From NCBI RefSeq assembly GCF_014836875.1, contig NZ_JACSQC010000005.1:248001-312000 (forward strand): DNA of 64,000 nucleotides, written 5' to 3'. Shown in pieces: positions 44,471-52,925 of this stretch; positions within the stretch are counted from its first letter, which is position 1, and the number at the start of each line of letters is the position of its first letter. The stretch is from Arthrobacter pullicola (GTDB taxonomy: Bacteria > Actinomycetota > Actinomycetes > Actinomycetales > Micrococcaceae). The notes beneath the pieces were generated by a model. It saw only the letters and a program-made list of their open reading frames with translations, was not told the origin of the DNA and ran no database searches. Position numbers and translations under genes: made by a program.

Positions 44471-46072
44471 CTAGCGGACGCTCTCCGGCTCTCCCTTCGC
44501 CTGAGCCGGATCGGTTTCGGAGGCCCCGGGATCCGGAACGGTGTTGAACGGGAGGGAGTCGACGTCGAGCAGCGGGTTCTCGTCCTGCGTCGCGACAAGC
44601 TCACGGGCTTCAGCTTCCGTGGCCACACTCGGCATGGAGCCGGGCATGGGCCGGTTGGCGGATTCCTTCATGATTCCGATGGCAATGGCCCCGGCAGCCG
44701 ACGTCACCATCAGGTAGTAGGCGGGCATCATGTCATCACCGGTGAGGGTGATCAGGCCCTGCATGATCAGCGGAGCCGTGCCGCCGAAAATCGCAACGGC
44801 AAAGTTGTAGGCAATGCCCATGGCTCCGTAACGGCTGGCCGTGGGGAAGAGCGCCGGCAGGGATGACGCCAGGTTGGCCACGTAGAAGGTGACCGGGATG
44901 GCCAGCAGAGCCAGGCCCAGGAGCGTGGACCAGATAGGCCCCATGCCGATGAGCAGGAAGGAGGGAATGGCCAGCACGATCGTGGAACCGGCGCCCATCC
45001 ACAGGACCGGACGGCGGCCGATCCGGTCCGAGAGCATCCCGGTCAGCGGGATACACAGCGCCATGGCCACCAGCACGGGAATAGTCAGCAGGGTGCCGTG
45101 AAGCGGGTCGTACCCCTTGGAATCGGTGAGGTAGGACGGCATGTAGGAGGTCAGAGCGTAGCCAACGGTGTTGGCGGCAGCCACCAGGACCATGGCCAGT
45201 ACGATCGGGCGCCAGTAGGTGCGGAAAATCCCGAAGGTGCCCTGCGCGACTGCATCTTTGTCCACCGCTGCGCCGGACGCTGCGGCAGCAGTCTCCTCCT
45301 GGGCGTCCAGGGTCGCCTGGAAGGCCGGGGACTCCTCGATCTTCAGCCGGAAGTAAATGGCAATGGCGCCCAGAGGGCCGGCAATCAGGAACGGAATGCG
45401 CCAGCCCCAGTCCAGCATGGTCTCCTGACTGAGCGTCATCTGCAGGATGGAGACCGTCAGGGCGCCGAGGGCGAAGCCCATGTAGCTGCCAAGGTCCAGG
45501 ATGCTGGCCAGGAAGCCGCGGCGCTTATCCGGCGCATACTCGGAGACGAAGGTGGTGGCACCGGCATACTCGCCGCCGGTGGAGAACCCCTGAATGAGCT
45601 TCATCAGCACGAGCAGCACCGGAGCCGCCATGCCGATCTGGGCGTAGCCGGGCAGCAGGCCGATGACGAAAGTAGAGGCGGCCATCATGATCAGCGTGGT
45701 GGCAAGCGTTTTCTGGCGGCCGATGCGGTCACCGATCCGCCCGAAGATCACTCCGCCAAGCGGGCGGGCGATGAACGTGACAGCGAAGACACCCAGGCTG
45801 AAGAGCAGCTGCGCGGCAGGATCAGCGTCGGACAGAAACACGGCACCCATCGTGACGGCGAGGTAGCCGTAGACCCCGATATCGAACCATTCCATGGTGT
45901 TGCCGACGACGGTTCCGCTGACCGCTTTCTTCATCATGGAGTGGTCGACGACGTTTACGTCTTCGACTTCGAGGCGGCGCTTACGCAGCGGATTGCGCAG
46001 GGGCTTGCGCTGCATCCGGGGCCCGCCGGAACCGGGCGGGGCTGCACTGTGGTCAGGTGCTTCTTGCTGCAT
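44471..46072 (-). CDS. MFS transporter, MHS (ProP-like) family
   Basis: A 533-residue protein with 12 helices of the metabolite:H+ symporter branch. Helix 1 contains VSGTVVGNTMEWFDIGVYGYL, and the signature between helices 2 and 3 is RPLGGVIFGRIGDRIGRQKTL. FSTGGEYAGATTFVSEYAPDKRRGF is the conserved loop in helices 4-5 of ProP. An N-terminal basic stretch (about 35 residues) and a C-terminal acidic tail are cytoplasmic. Likely substrates are betaine/proline or organic acids. I use the ATG at 46072, five bases after AAAAGG; one at 46096 is also possible. Confidence 0.9.
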   Translation of the reverse strand: MQQEAPDHSAAPPGSGGPRMQRKPLRNPLRKRRLEVEDVNVVDHSMMKKAVSGTVVGNTMEWFDIGVYGYLAVTMGAVFLSDADPAAQLLFSLGVFAVTFIARPLGGVIFGRIGDRIGRQKTLATTLIMMAASTFVIGLLPGYAQIGMAAPVLLVLMKLIQGFSTGGEYAGATTFVSEYAPDKRRGFLASILDLGSYMGFALGALTVSILQMTLSQETMLDWGWRIPFLIAGPLGAIAIYFRLKIEESPAFQATLDAQEETAAAASGAAVDKDAVAQGTFGIFRTYWRPIVLAMVLVAAANTVGYALTSYMPSYLTDSKGYDPLHGTLLTIPVLVAMALCIPLTGMLSDRIGRRPVLWMGAGSTIVLAIPSFLLIGMGPIWSTLLGLALLAIPVTFYVANLASSLPALFPTASRYGAMGIAYNFAVAIFGGTAPLIMQGLITLTGDDMMPAYYLMVTSAAGAIAIGIMKESANRPMPGSMPSVATEAEARELVATQDENPLLDVDSLPFNTVPDPGASETDPAQAKGEPESVR

Positions 46073-46147
46073 TTGGGCCTTTTCTCTAGAGGTCATCTGC
46101 TCGGGACAAAGCATCCACCTCCCCGGGACAGGCCAGGGAGACCATCG

Positions 46148-46153
46148 ATATTA
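46148..46153 (-). promoter_or_regulatory. Probable -10 element of the MHS transporter gene
   Basis: TAATAT on the minus strand lies 75 bases before the start at 46072 and is the best -10 in the gap. No convincing -35 is at the right distance, so an activator may be involved; direct repeats lie further upstream. Confidence 0.45.
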
Positions 46154-46201
46154 GGAAATTTCGGGTCAAATGCCGAATCCTAAGGGTGCTTATGACGCTA
46201 A

Positions 46202-46264
46202 TTGTGAATTGCGTCCTGCTGTCATTCGCCGTGAATCAGGAGAAATGTGACTCGTTGTGAATTG
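46202..46264. repeat. Direct repeats upstream of the MHS transporter
   Basis: TTGTGAATTG occurs at 46202-46211 and again at 46255-46264, exactly 53 bp apart (five helical turns). A partial copy, GTGAAT, lies between at 46231-46236. The arrangement upstream of the -10 suggests activator or repressor sites. Confidence 0.55.
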
Positions 46265-46312
46265 AGCCACGCGTGGCCGGTTTTCAGGTTTTCGGCAGGC
46301 CCCCGAAGCCGC

Positions 46313-47086
46313 TCAGTCCGCCGGGCGGAGACTGACGGGGGACGGATACCGGGCACTCAGGTTGTCCCCTGAGGACACCCCCCTCAGGCGGCGGCCGACC
46401 CAGGGTCCGAGGTACTCCCGTGCCCACCGCGCATCGTGCTTCAACCGCTGGATCCGGTCCAGTGCGGGCAGGCTGTCGAGTTCCGGGACATCCAGCGCGT
46501 CGGTGGCCCGGAGCACTTCCAGGACTTTCTTGGCGGTGAGGATGTGGCCGGCAGGAGACATATGCAGACGGTCAGTGTCCCAGTACCGCTCATCCTGGAG
46601 CACCTTCATCCTCCAGTAGTCGACCAGCACCGCTCCGTGCGCGTCGGCAGCTTCCCGCACCAGCTCGTTGTAGAGGGCGGTACGGCCCCGGGTCCTGCCG
46701 AAAATCGGAGACTGACCAGAGTCGAACCCGGTGAACACCAGTACGGCGGCGCCTCCCGACCGCAGCCGGCCAATCGCCCCGTCGTAGGCCTGGACAATCG
46801 CATCGATGTCCACCTTTGGCCGCAGAATGTCATTCCCTCCGGCGTAGAGGGTCACCAGTGTGGGCTCCAGGGCCAGAGCTGGTTCAATCTGCTCATCAAT
46901 GACCTGCCGGAGTTTTTTCCCTCGAATAGCCAGATTGGCGTATTCCCAGGCGGGATCCGCCAAGCTCAGCTGCTCGGCCACCCGGTCTGCCCAGCCCCGG
47001 ACGCCGTTGGGCCGGGACGGATCCCAGTCCCCCACGCCTTCGGTAAATGAATCGCCAAGTGCTACGTATCGCTGCGTCAGAGTCAC
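46313..47086 (-). CDS. SGNH/GDSL-type hydrolase (lipase/esterase)
   Basis: A 257-residue SGNH-fold esterase. Block I is YVALGDSFTEGVGDWD (catalytic Ser), block II holds ANLAIRGKK (Gly), block III is TLYAGGNDIL (Asn), and block V is DRLHMSPAGH (catalytic Asp and His). No signal peptide, so it is cytoplasmic. I place the start at the second GTG (47086, MTLTQRYVALG): TAGGCT lies exactly six bases before it, whereas the GTG at 47092 would abut that element. Confidence 0.92.
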   Translation of the reverse strand: MTLTQRYVALGDSFTEGVGDWDPSRPNGVRGWADRVAEQLSLADPAWEYANLAIRGKKLRQVIDEQIEPALALEPTLVTLYAGGNDILRPKVDIDAIVQAYDGAIGRLRSGGAAVLVFTGFDSGQSPIFGRTRGRTALYNELVREAADAHGAVLVDYWRMKVLQDERYWDTDRLHMSPAGHILTAKKVLEVLRATDALDVPELDSLPALDRIQRLKHDARWAREYLGPWVGRRLRGVSSGDNLSARYPSPVSLRPAD

Positions 47087-47183
47087 CCCCACAGCCTACA
47101 AGTTGCCTGAGCAAACCAAGGTGCCGCAGGCCCGGTGCAGTCTAGACTCGGAGCCGGAACACTCCCACCCACCGAAGGGCACC

Positions 47184-48173
47184 ATGTCCAGCCAGCCACA
47201 GGCTCAGGGCCTCCCAACAGCCGCTGCTCCCGCATCCCGGCGTGCCGCCGTCATTATCAATCCCACCAAGAAAACAGATGTGGACATCCGCGCACTGGTG
47301 GATGAGGCCTGCCGCGAAGAGGGCTGGGCGGCACCGCTGTGGCTGGAAACCGAGCAGGAAGATCCCGGCCGCGGCATGGCCCGCCAGGCACTCCAGGAGG
47401 GCGTCGACGTCGTTATTGCGGCCGGAGGTGACGGCACCGTCCGGTGTGTGGCCGCCGAGCTTGCCGGCACGGACACACCCCTGGGACTGCTTCCCCTCGG
47501 CACCGGCAACCTGCTGGCACGGAATCTCGACGTTCCGGTGGACGATCCCGCCGGAGCCATCCGGACCGCACTCACCGGCACCGAACGCCGTATTGATGTG
47601 GTCCATGTAAAGGTTGATGAGGCTGTGGACAGCGACATCTTCCTGGTCATGGCCGGCCTGGGCTACGACGCAGTGATGATGGGCGACACCAACACCGCCC
47701 TGAAGGACCGGGTGGGCTGGCTGGCCTACGTGGACGCGGGCATCCGGAACCTCCCCGGGAAACCGGTCAGGACCATGATTTCGATTGATGGCGGCACCCC
47801 GATTCAGCGCCGCCTGCGCAGCGTTATGGGCGGAAACTGCGGCAAGATCGTCGGCGGGCTGGAAGTCTTCCCCGGAGCGAGAATCGACGACGGACTGCTG
47901 GACATTATGACCATGGCGCCCAAGGGCGGCCTGGGCTGGCTGAACGTTGTGGCCGGGCTGCTGCGCCGAGGGAAGGGCCGCGGCACCGCAGTGGAATACT
48001 TCCAGTGCCGGAGCGCCGAAATCTGGGCTGACGTAGAACAGGATTTCGAGATGGACGGCGACCATCTCGGCACCGCATCCCACATCTCCATGCGCGTTGA
48101 TCCGCAGGCTCTGCGGATCCGGATGCCATATGGCAAAAAGGACCCGGCCATTCTGACGAACCCGGAGCCGTAG
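47184..48173 (+). CDS. Diacylglycerol/lipid kinase family protein
   Basis: A 329-residue protein with the DAGK catalytic domain. INPTKKTDVD begins the fold, GGDGTVRCVAAEL is the nucleotide-binding loop, and LPLGTGNLLARNLDVP is the family motif. GLGYDAVMM and the C-terminal region with EMDGDHLG complete the fold. It probably phosphorylates diacylglycerol or a related lipid at the membrane (YegS/DgkB type). I chose the ATG at 47184 after CGAAGGG. TAGACT about 40 bases upstream may be its -10. It is divergent from the SGNH hydrolase. Confidence 0.92.
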   Translation: MSSQPQAQGLPTAAAPASRRAAVIINPTKKTDVDIRALVDEACREEGWAAPLWLETEQEDPGRGMARQALQEGVDVVIAAGGDGTVRCVAAELAGTDTPLGLLPLGTGNLLARNLDVPVDDPAGAIRTALTGTERRIDVVHVKVDEAVDSDIFLVMAGLGYDAVMMGDTNTALKDRVGWLAYVDAGIRNLPGKPVRTMISIDGGTPIQRRLRSVMGGNCGKIVGGLEVFPGARIDDGLLDIMTMAPKGGLGWLNVVAGLLRRGKGRGTAVEYFQCRSAEIWADVEQDFEMDGDHLGTASHISMRVDPQALRIRMPYGKKDPAILTNPEP

Positions 48174-48182
48174 CGCCGGGGG

Positions 48183-48216
48183 CGGCTGGGCGAATGGCAG
48201 GCCACTCGCCCAGCCG
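48183..48216. terminator. Terminator between convergent kinase and M23 genes
   Basis: CGGCTGGGCGA and TCGCCCAGCCG make a perfect 11-bp stem with a 12-base loop between the two stops. Probably bidirectional; no T-tract. Confidence 0.65.
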
Positions 48217-48286
48217 GCCCTGCTCCGCGAATGGTTCAGCGGGGTGGTTCAGCGGATGGTTCAGGCCGTGGCCCCCCAGGTAAGGC

Positions 48287-49195
48287 TTAGAGCCACTCCA
48301 TCGGGTCGACGTACTCGTTGTTGATCAGCACCTCAAAGTGCAGGTGCGGTCCGGTCGAGTTCCCGGTGCTGCCCACTGAGCCGATCACCTGGCCGCCGTC
48401 AACCCACTGGCCCGGCTCCACCCAGATGTCGTTGAGGTGGTTGTACGTGGACTTGGTTCCGTCGCCGTGGTCCACGACGATGCGCAGTCCGCCGCCGCCG
48501 TTGGTATGCCAGCCGGCTTCCGTGACGGTGCCGCCCAGGGTGGCCTTGACATTGGTGCCGGTGGCTCCGCGGAAGTCCGTTCCGGTGTGCCATTCCAGGC
48601 CGCTGCCGGTCATCGGATTGATCCGCCAGCCGAACGGCGAGGTGACGTAGACATTGTCCACGGGGGCTACCGGCCCCTCCTCCGCTGCGGGTGCGGTGGA
48701 ACCAACTCCGTCCACGGCGGCCGGATCAGCGGGGGTTTCCGCGGCCGGGGCTTCTGCAGACGCAGCTTCCGCTGGAGCCTCCTGAGAAAGGGAAGCTGCG
48801 AGGGGCTGGGCGTCCAGGGACTGGCGGTCGGCCAGGGTCCGGGGTGCCGCTTCTGCGACACCAAAGACCATTCCGGTCAGCACCAGGGAGGTGCCGGCAC
48901 CAAGTGCGGCTGTTTTGCGTGCGGGCGTGCCGAGTGCTGCGGCCCGGCTCCGGAGTTCCTCCATCCGTCGGACGAGTTCGGTTCCGCGGCTGTCCCATCG
49001 GGGACGGGCATGCTTCCCCCTTGCCCGGTCCTGTGCATCAAAAGTCTGGTGTTCGGCCGTGTTCCCGGCCTTGTTCTTGGTGTGCTTGGTGTTCTTGGTG
49101 TGCTCGTCTGCCCGATACCGGGCCGCGGTGTCAGTCATGTACCGGCGGACAGAGTCAGCGAGGTTCCTGACGGTCTCGTTGACGTTTACGGTCAT
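48287..49195 (-). CDS. M23-family peptidoglycan endopeptidase (LytM domain)
   Basis: A 302-residue protein. An internal hydrophobic helix near residues 95-115 (LGAGTSLVLTGMVFGVAEA) may be an uncleaved signal-anchor following an ~95-residue basic cytoplasmic region. An Ala/Pro/Glu-rich linker is followed by the M23 domain from about residue 180. The zinc ligands are in HTGTDFRG (His and Asp), with the catalytic HDH-type block HGDGTKSTYNHL and GPHLHFEV. It cuts cross-links in the cell wall. The ATG has GGAG eight to ten bases upstream. It could instead be a degenerate regulator of other hydrolases, but active-site residues look intact. Confidence 0.92.
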   Translation of the reverse strand: MTVNVNETVRNLADSVRRYMTDTAARYRADEHTKNTKHTKNKAGNTAEHQTFDAQDRARGKHARPRWDSRGTELVRRMEELRSRAAALGTPARKTAALGAGTSLVLTGMVFGVAEAAPRTLADRQSLDAQPLAASLSQEAPAEAASAEAPAAETPADPAAVDGVGSTAPAAEEGPVAPVDNVYVTSPFGWRINPMTGSGLEWHTGTDFRGATGTNVKATLGGTVTEAGWHTNGGGGLRIVVDHGDGTKSTYNHLNDIWVEPGQWVDGGQVIGSVGSTGNSTGPHLHFEVLINNEYVDPMEWL

Positions 49196-49341
49196 TCATC
49201 ACTCCACTGAATAGACAACAGTTCGGTCGGTACTGCTTTGCCTCTGGAGGGTGCGCGGAATCAGATAATTCCAAGTGATGCTTCAAGGCTAGGCGACGCC
49301 GTGTTGACAGTGGAGGGGTTTGTGTGCAATGCAACAGGGTG

Positions 49342-49382
49342 GGGTGGGTGGAAACACAGGACCTGGGTGGGTGGAAACACAG
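49342..49382. repeat. Two-copy 18-bp direct repeat
   Basis: GGGTGGGTGGAAACACAG at 49342-49359 is repeated perfectly at 49365-49382 with a 23-bp period. It lies in the 261-base gap between the M23 gene and the oxidoreductase gene. The G-runs could form unusual structure; no other feature or gene is visible in this gap. Confidence 0.6.
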
Positions 49383-49456
49383 AGCGGCTCACCACGAGGC
49401 AGATCTGTAGCGCGTTCGTGGAGGCGTTCCAGATACGCTTTGGCCGCGGGTTCCCT

Positions 49457-50428
49457 TCAGTTGCCCTCCGCCGTGACATCGGTGGGGTTCACGCTGACCA
49501 GAACCTTGCCACGTGCACCGTGTGACAGGAGCGATTCGAAAGCCTGCGGGGTTTGTTCGAAAGGCAGAACCCGGTCCACGACCGGCCGGATAACACCACT
49601 GTCGACAAGTTCGGCGATCTTGCGCAGATGCTCACCGTTGGGCCGAATGAACAGGAACCGGTAGGTGACGCCGAGCCGGCGGGCCCGCCGGCGGGTGGTG
49701 GCACTCAAACCCCGGATTGCCAGCTTCACCAGCGGGTTGACGCCGACCTGGGTTGCGAAGGCAGGATCCGGAGGCCCGGTAATGCCAATAACGGTACCTC
49801 CAGGGCGGACAACGCCGAGCGACCGCTTCAAGGTTTCGCCGCCCTGCGTATCCAGCACGAGGTCAATGTTCGACAGCTTCTCGGTGAAGTCTTCGGTGCG
49901 GTAGTCGATGACGATGTCTGCCCCAAGTTCCCGCACGAACTCTGCGTTGGCGCTGCTGACGGTGGTGGCAACAACAGCTCCCAGGTGCTTTGCCAGCTGG
50001 ATCGCCACCGTTCCGACTCCGCCGGAGCCACCGTGGATAAGAACGTTTTGCCCAGACTGCAACTTGCCCATCTCTACCAGGCCTTGCCAAGCCGTCAGAG
50101 CGACCACCGGCAGTGCTGCTGCTTCCACCACGTCCGTGGATTTCGGAATCAGCGCCAGATCGCCCTCCTGTACGGCGACAAATTCCGCAAAGGCTCCCAT
50201 GCGGGCCTGATTCGGATAGGCAAATACCTGCATGCCGGGAGTGAATTTGGAGGCTTTCGAGCCAAGAGCCACGACTTCCCCGGCAAACTCGCTGCCTATG
50301 ACCATGGGCAGCTTGAACGGGAAGATCTGTTTAAATTCACCAGAGCGGAGCCGTTCATCACCATGATTAACGCCCGCGGCGCGCATCCGAACCAGGACCT
50401 CGTGGTCCCCCAGCACCGGTTCAGGCAT
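49457..50428 (-). CDS. Medium-chain NADPH:quinone oxidoreductase-like protein
   Basis: A 323-residue zinc-free MDR family protein. The GroES-like domain includes VLVRMRAAGVNHGDERLRSGEF and IGSEFAGEVVALG. The Rossmann domain has VLIHGGSGGVGTVAIQLAKHLGA, the NADPH-binding AxxGxxG-type motif. The ATG at 50428 (MPEPVLGDHE) lacks the first ~15 residues that relatives have. The frame continues upstream as AFFLLLSPITQVS, which resembles that missing strand, but no usual start codon follows the GGAGG there. It is divergent from and may overlap an HxlR regulator. Probably a quinone or alkenal reductase. Confidence 0.88.
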   Translation of the reverse strand: MPEPVLGDHEVLVRMRAAGVNHGDERLRSGEFKQIFPFKLPMVIGSEFAGEVVALGSKASKFTPGMQVFAYPNQARMGAFAEFVAVQEGDLALIPKSTDVVEAAALPVVALTAWQGLVEMGKLQSGQNVLIHGGSGGVGTVAIQLAKHLGAVVATTVSSANAEFVRELGADIVIDYRTEDFTEKLSNIDLVLDTQGGETLKRSLGVVRPGGTVIGITGPPDPAFATQVGVNPLVKLAIRGLSATTRRRARRLGVTYRFLFIRPNGEHLRKIAELVDSGVIRPVVDRVLPFEQTPQAFESLLSHGARGKVLVSVNPTDVTAEGN

Positions 50429-50900
50429 GCTCACCTGTGTGATGGGCGACAGGAGCAGGAAGAAGGCGTTTGTCCTCCAGAAATACGGAGCAACGTCGCC
50501 TCGGTCTGACTGCCCGATCAACCGTGCCCTTGAGATGATCGGAGACCAATGGAGCCTGGTGATCCTGCGGGATATCGCGGCTAACGATCGGCGAAGCTTC
50601 CGTGAGCTCTGCACCGCCAACGAGGAAGGGATCAGCGCCCCGGTATTATCGAGGCGGCTTGCCGACCTGACGAGGGCCGGGTTCCTCACTAAGGCCGATA
50701 CCCCACCCGGGAAGCAGGGCCAATACTCGTTGACCGAGCTGGGCCTGCAGACGATCCCGCTGATGGTGGAGTTGGCGCGGCTCGGGGTTCTCCTGGACCC
50801 CGCGACAGCCCGGAATGCACCGGAGTTCGTGCATCCGTCGCATGCCGGAGGCCTGGAGACGGAAATCGGCGAGCTGCGCCGGCGGCATCTTGGCGGTTAA
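50427..50900 (+). CDS. HxlR-family transcriptional regulator
   Basis: A 157-residue winged-helix protein. The HxlR signature CPINRALEMIGDQWSLVILRDIA lies at about residues 29-51 and GISAPVLSRRLADLTRAGFLTKA is the recognition region. A single conserved cysteine (CPI) may sense thiol or electrophile stress, as in QorR or YodB. The start is uncertain: ATG 50427 or 50442, both before the conserved core. The 5' end overlaps or abuts that of the divergent oxidoreductase, which is its most likely target. Confidence 0.9.
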   Translation: MLTCVMGDRSRKKAFVLQKYGATSPRSDCPINRALEMIGDQWSLVILRDIAANDRRSFRELCTANEEGISAPVLSRRLADLTRAGFLTKADTPPGKQGQYSLTELGLQTIPLMVELARLGVLLDPATARNAPEFVHPSHAGGLETEIGELRRRHLGG

Positions 50901-50958
50901 CCGAACCGGCCAAGCACCCGGCCAGAGCCCGGTCAGGACATTTCGGTGACCAGGCCGG

Positions 50959-52038
50959 TCAGGAAAGTTCGGCGCGGCCGTGGCGCCAGTACCCCATAAA
51001 AGCGACCTGCTTGCGGTCAATCCCGGCGTCCCGGACCAGGTAGCGCCGCAGTCCGCGGACCACGGCAGCTTCGCCGGCAATCCAGGCGTAGAACGGCAGG
51101 GCGCCAGCCGGAGTGTTCGGGCTCGGGGAGTTTTCCACAACTTCAGGGGTCAGCCGCGCCGGGGTCTCCCACAGGATCGCCGAATCGATGTCCACTTCTT
51201 CGGGTTCCTGTCCGCGGCCGGGGGCCACCGTCGCCGGCGGTGCGCCGTCGGCAGTGCCCAGGCTCGCATACCCCGGAACAGCAACGGCTTCCCGGACCGC
51301 GGCTTCCAGGAGTTCTCCGTGGGGACGGCTGCCGCGCGGCAGCCAGGTGACGGCGACGCTCGAGGCGGTGCTTATCGGCTGGGCATCCGCTTCATCCGGG
51401 ATTTCCAGCAGCGCATGGCCGGTGATGCCGGCCGGCAGGTGTTCCAGAATGGAAGCTACGGCAGGGACGGCGGTTTCGTCGCCCGCCAGCAGCACGTGCT
51501 GGGCCAGTCCCGGACGCCATTCGATGCCGCCATAGGATTCCGCGGTGACGCAGTGCACCGCGTTGGGGCCGATGACCGTGACCCTGTCCCCCGGCCGCGC
51601 CTCGGCAGCCCATTGGGACGCAGGCCCACCCACACCGTCTGCGTCGAAGTGCAGGACGAAGTCGACGTCGATTTCCGGTTCCGGGGCGGTGCAGCGGGAG
51701 GCACGGACGGTGTAGGTGCGCATGGAGCCGCGCTGCTGCGCATCCATCGCGAGCCAGTTCTGGTACCAGCCAGCGTCGTCGCAGTTTAGTTCGGGGAGCT
51801 GCTGCCGCGTCCCGTCTTCTGCAGCCGGTGGGATAACGACCTTGATTCGCAGGTCATCCGCCTGCCCCTGCACACCGAAGCTGCGCAGGCATTCCCCGCC
51901 GAACGTGATCCGCTGGAAGTTGGCGCTGAGCCGGCGAACGGAACGGACTTCAACCTCGAAGGCGCTGACCGCGGCATTGGCACCCTGGCGGCGCGGTTTC
52001 ACTGCGTCCGCTGACGTGCGGGTACGTATGCCGGTCAT
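50959..52038 (-). CDS. Siderophore-interacting protein (ferric-siderophore reductase)
   Basis: A 359-residue SIP-family flavoprotein. The FAD-binding domain contains FQRITFGGECLRSF and the RxYT motif MRTYTVRAS. The NAD(P)H-binding half has VLLAGDETAVPAVASILEHLPAG and the C-terminal YAWIAGEAAVVRGLRRYLVRDAGIDRKQVAFMGYWRHGRAE. It releases iron from internalised ferric siderophores by reduction. A low-complexity insert of about 40 residues (DGAPPATVAPGRGQEPEEVD) is unusual. It overlaps the ATPase gene (ATGA) as last gene of the iron uptake operon. Confidence 0.95.
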   Translation of the reverse strand: MTGIRTRTSADAVKPRRQGANAAVSAFEVEVRSVRRLSANFQRITFGGECLRSFGVQGQADDLRIKVVIPPAAEDGTRQQLPELNCDDAGWYQNWLAMDAQQRGSMRTYTVRASRCTAPEPEIDVDFVLHFDADGVGGPASQWAAEARPGDRVTVIGPNAVHCVTAESYGGIEWRPGLAQHVLLAGDETAVPAVASILEHLPAGITGHALLEIPDEADAQPISTASSVAVTWLPRGSRPHGELLEAAVREAVAVPGYASLGTADGAPPATVAPGRGQEPEEVDIDSAILWETPARLTPEVVENSPSPNTPAGALPFYAWIAGEAAVVRGLRRYLVRDAGIDRKQVAFMGYWRHGRAELS

Positions 52039-52922
52039 GAAGCTGCCTCCAGGGGATTGCGGTTTTCCGTGCGGGTGTCGTGCGGGTTGGGCAGGTAGCC
52101 GGTGACCGGCGGCACCGGTTCGCGGTGCCTGCGGGAGTGGTGCCTGCCGACCGGAACCACCATGGGTGTCCCGGAAACCGGATCCGGGATCACCGAGGCG
52201 TCCAGGCCAAAAACGTCACGGACCAGCGCCGCGGTGACGATCGTTGCGGGGTCGCCCTGCGCGGCGATCGCGCCGGCCTTCATCGCGATCAGGTGGTCGG
52301 CGTAGCGGGCCGCGAGGTTCAGGTCATGCAGCACTATTACGACGGTTGTCCCGGACCGGCGGTTGAGATCGGTCAGCAGGTCAAGGACCTCCACCTGATG
52401 GGTGACGTCCAGGAAGGTGGTGGGCTCGTCCAGCAGCAGGATGTCCGTCTCCTGGGCCAGCGCCATGGCGATCCAGACCCGCTGGCGCTGCCCGCCGGAG
52501 AGCTCATCGACGTCGCGTCCGGCGAGTTCCAGCGTGCCGGTGGCTTCCAAGGCGGCTGCCACGGCTTCATCATCGCGGCTGTTCCACTGCCGGAACCAGC
52601 CCTGGTGCGGGTAGCGTCCGCGGCCCACCAGATCCGCGACTGTAATGCCGTCCGGGGCGTTGGGAGTCTGCGGGAGCAGACCAAGCGTGCGGGCCACCTC
52701 GCGGCTGGGGAGCGCGTTGATGTCCCGCCCGTTGAGCTGCACGACGCCGGCGGCCGGCTTTAGCAGGCGTGCCAGCCCGCGGAGCAGGGTGGATTTGCCG
52801 CAGGCGTTGGCACCCACGATGACGGTGATCTGTCCGGGCGGCAGGTCGACGCTGAGCCCGTCGACCACCTTCCTGTCTTCATAGGACAGGACCAGGTCCT
52901 GTGCTCCCAGTTTGTTCTGCAT
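52035..52922 (-). CDS. Siderophore ABC transporter ATPase (FecE/FepC type)
   Basis: A 295-residue ATPase. Walker A is GANACGKST (with Ala-Cys in the usual N-x-G-x places), the signature is LSGGQRQR and Walker B is ILLLDEPTTFLD. LLPQTPNAPDGITVADLVGRGRYPHQGW is the FepC-type Q-loop region. The C-terminal ~40 residues are a basic, His-rich extension. Three bases separate its start from the preceding permease. Confidence 0.95.
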   Translation of the reverse strand: MQNKLGAQDLVLSYEDRKVVDGLSVDLPPGQITVIVGANACGKSTLLRGLARLLKPAAGVVQLNGRDINALPSREVARTLGLLPQTPNAPDGITVADLVGRGRYPHQGWFRQWNSRDDEAVAAALEATGTLELAGRDVDELSGGQRQRVWIAMALAQETDILLLDEPTTFLDVTHQVEVLDLLTDLNRRSGTTVVIVLHDLNLAARYADHLIAMKAGAIAAQGDPATIVTAALVRDVFGLDASVIPDPVSGTPMVVPVGRHHSRRHREPVPPVTGYLPNPHDTRTENRNPLEAAS

Positions 52923-52925
52923 GCT

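Noticed and set aside
49196-49330. A c-di-AMP (ydaO-type) riboswitch before the M23 peptidase
   Set aside because: Such elements often precede wall hydrolases in Actinobacteria, but the conserved blocks are absent here.
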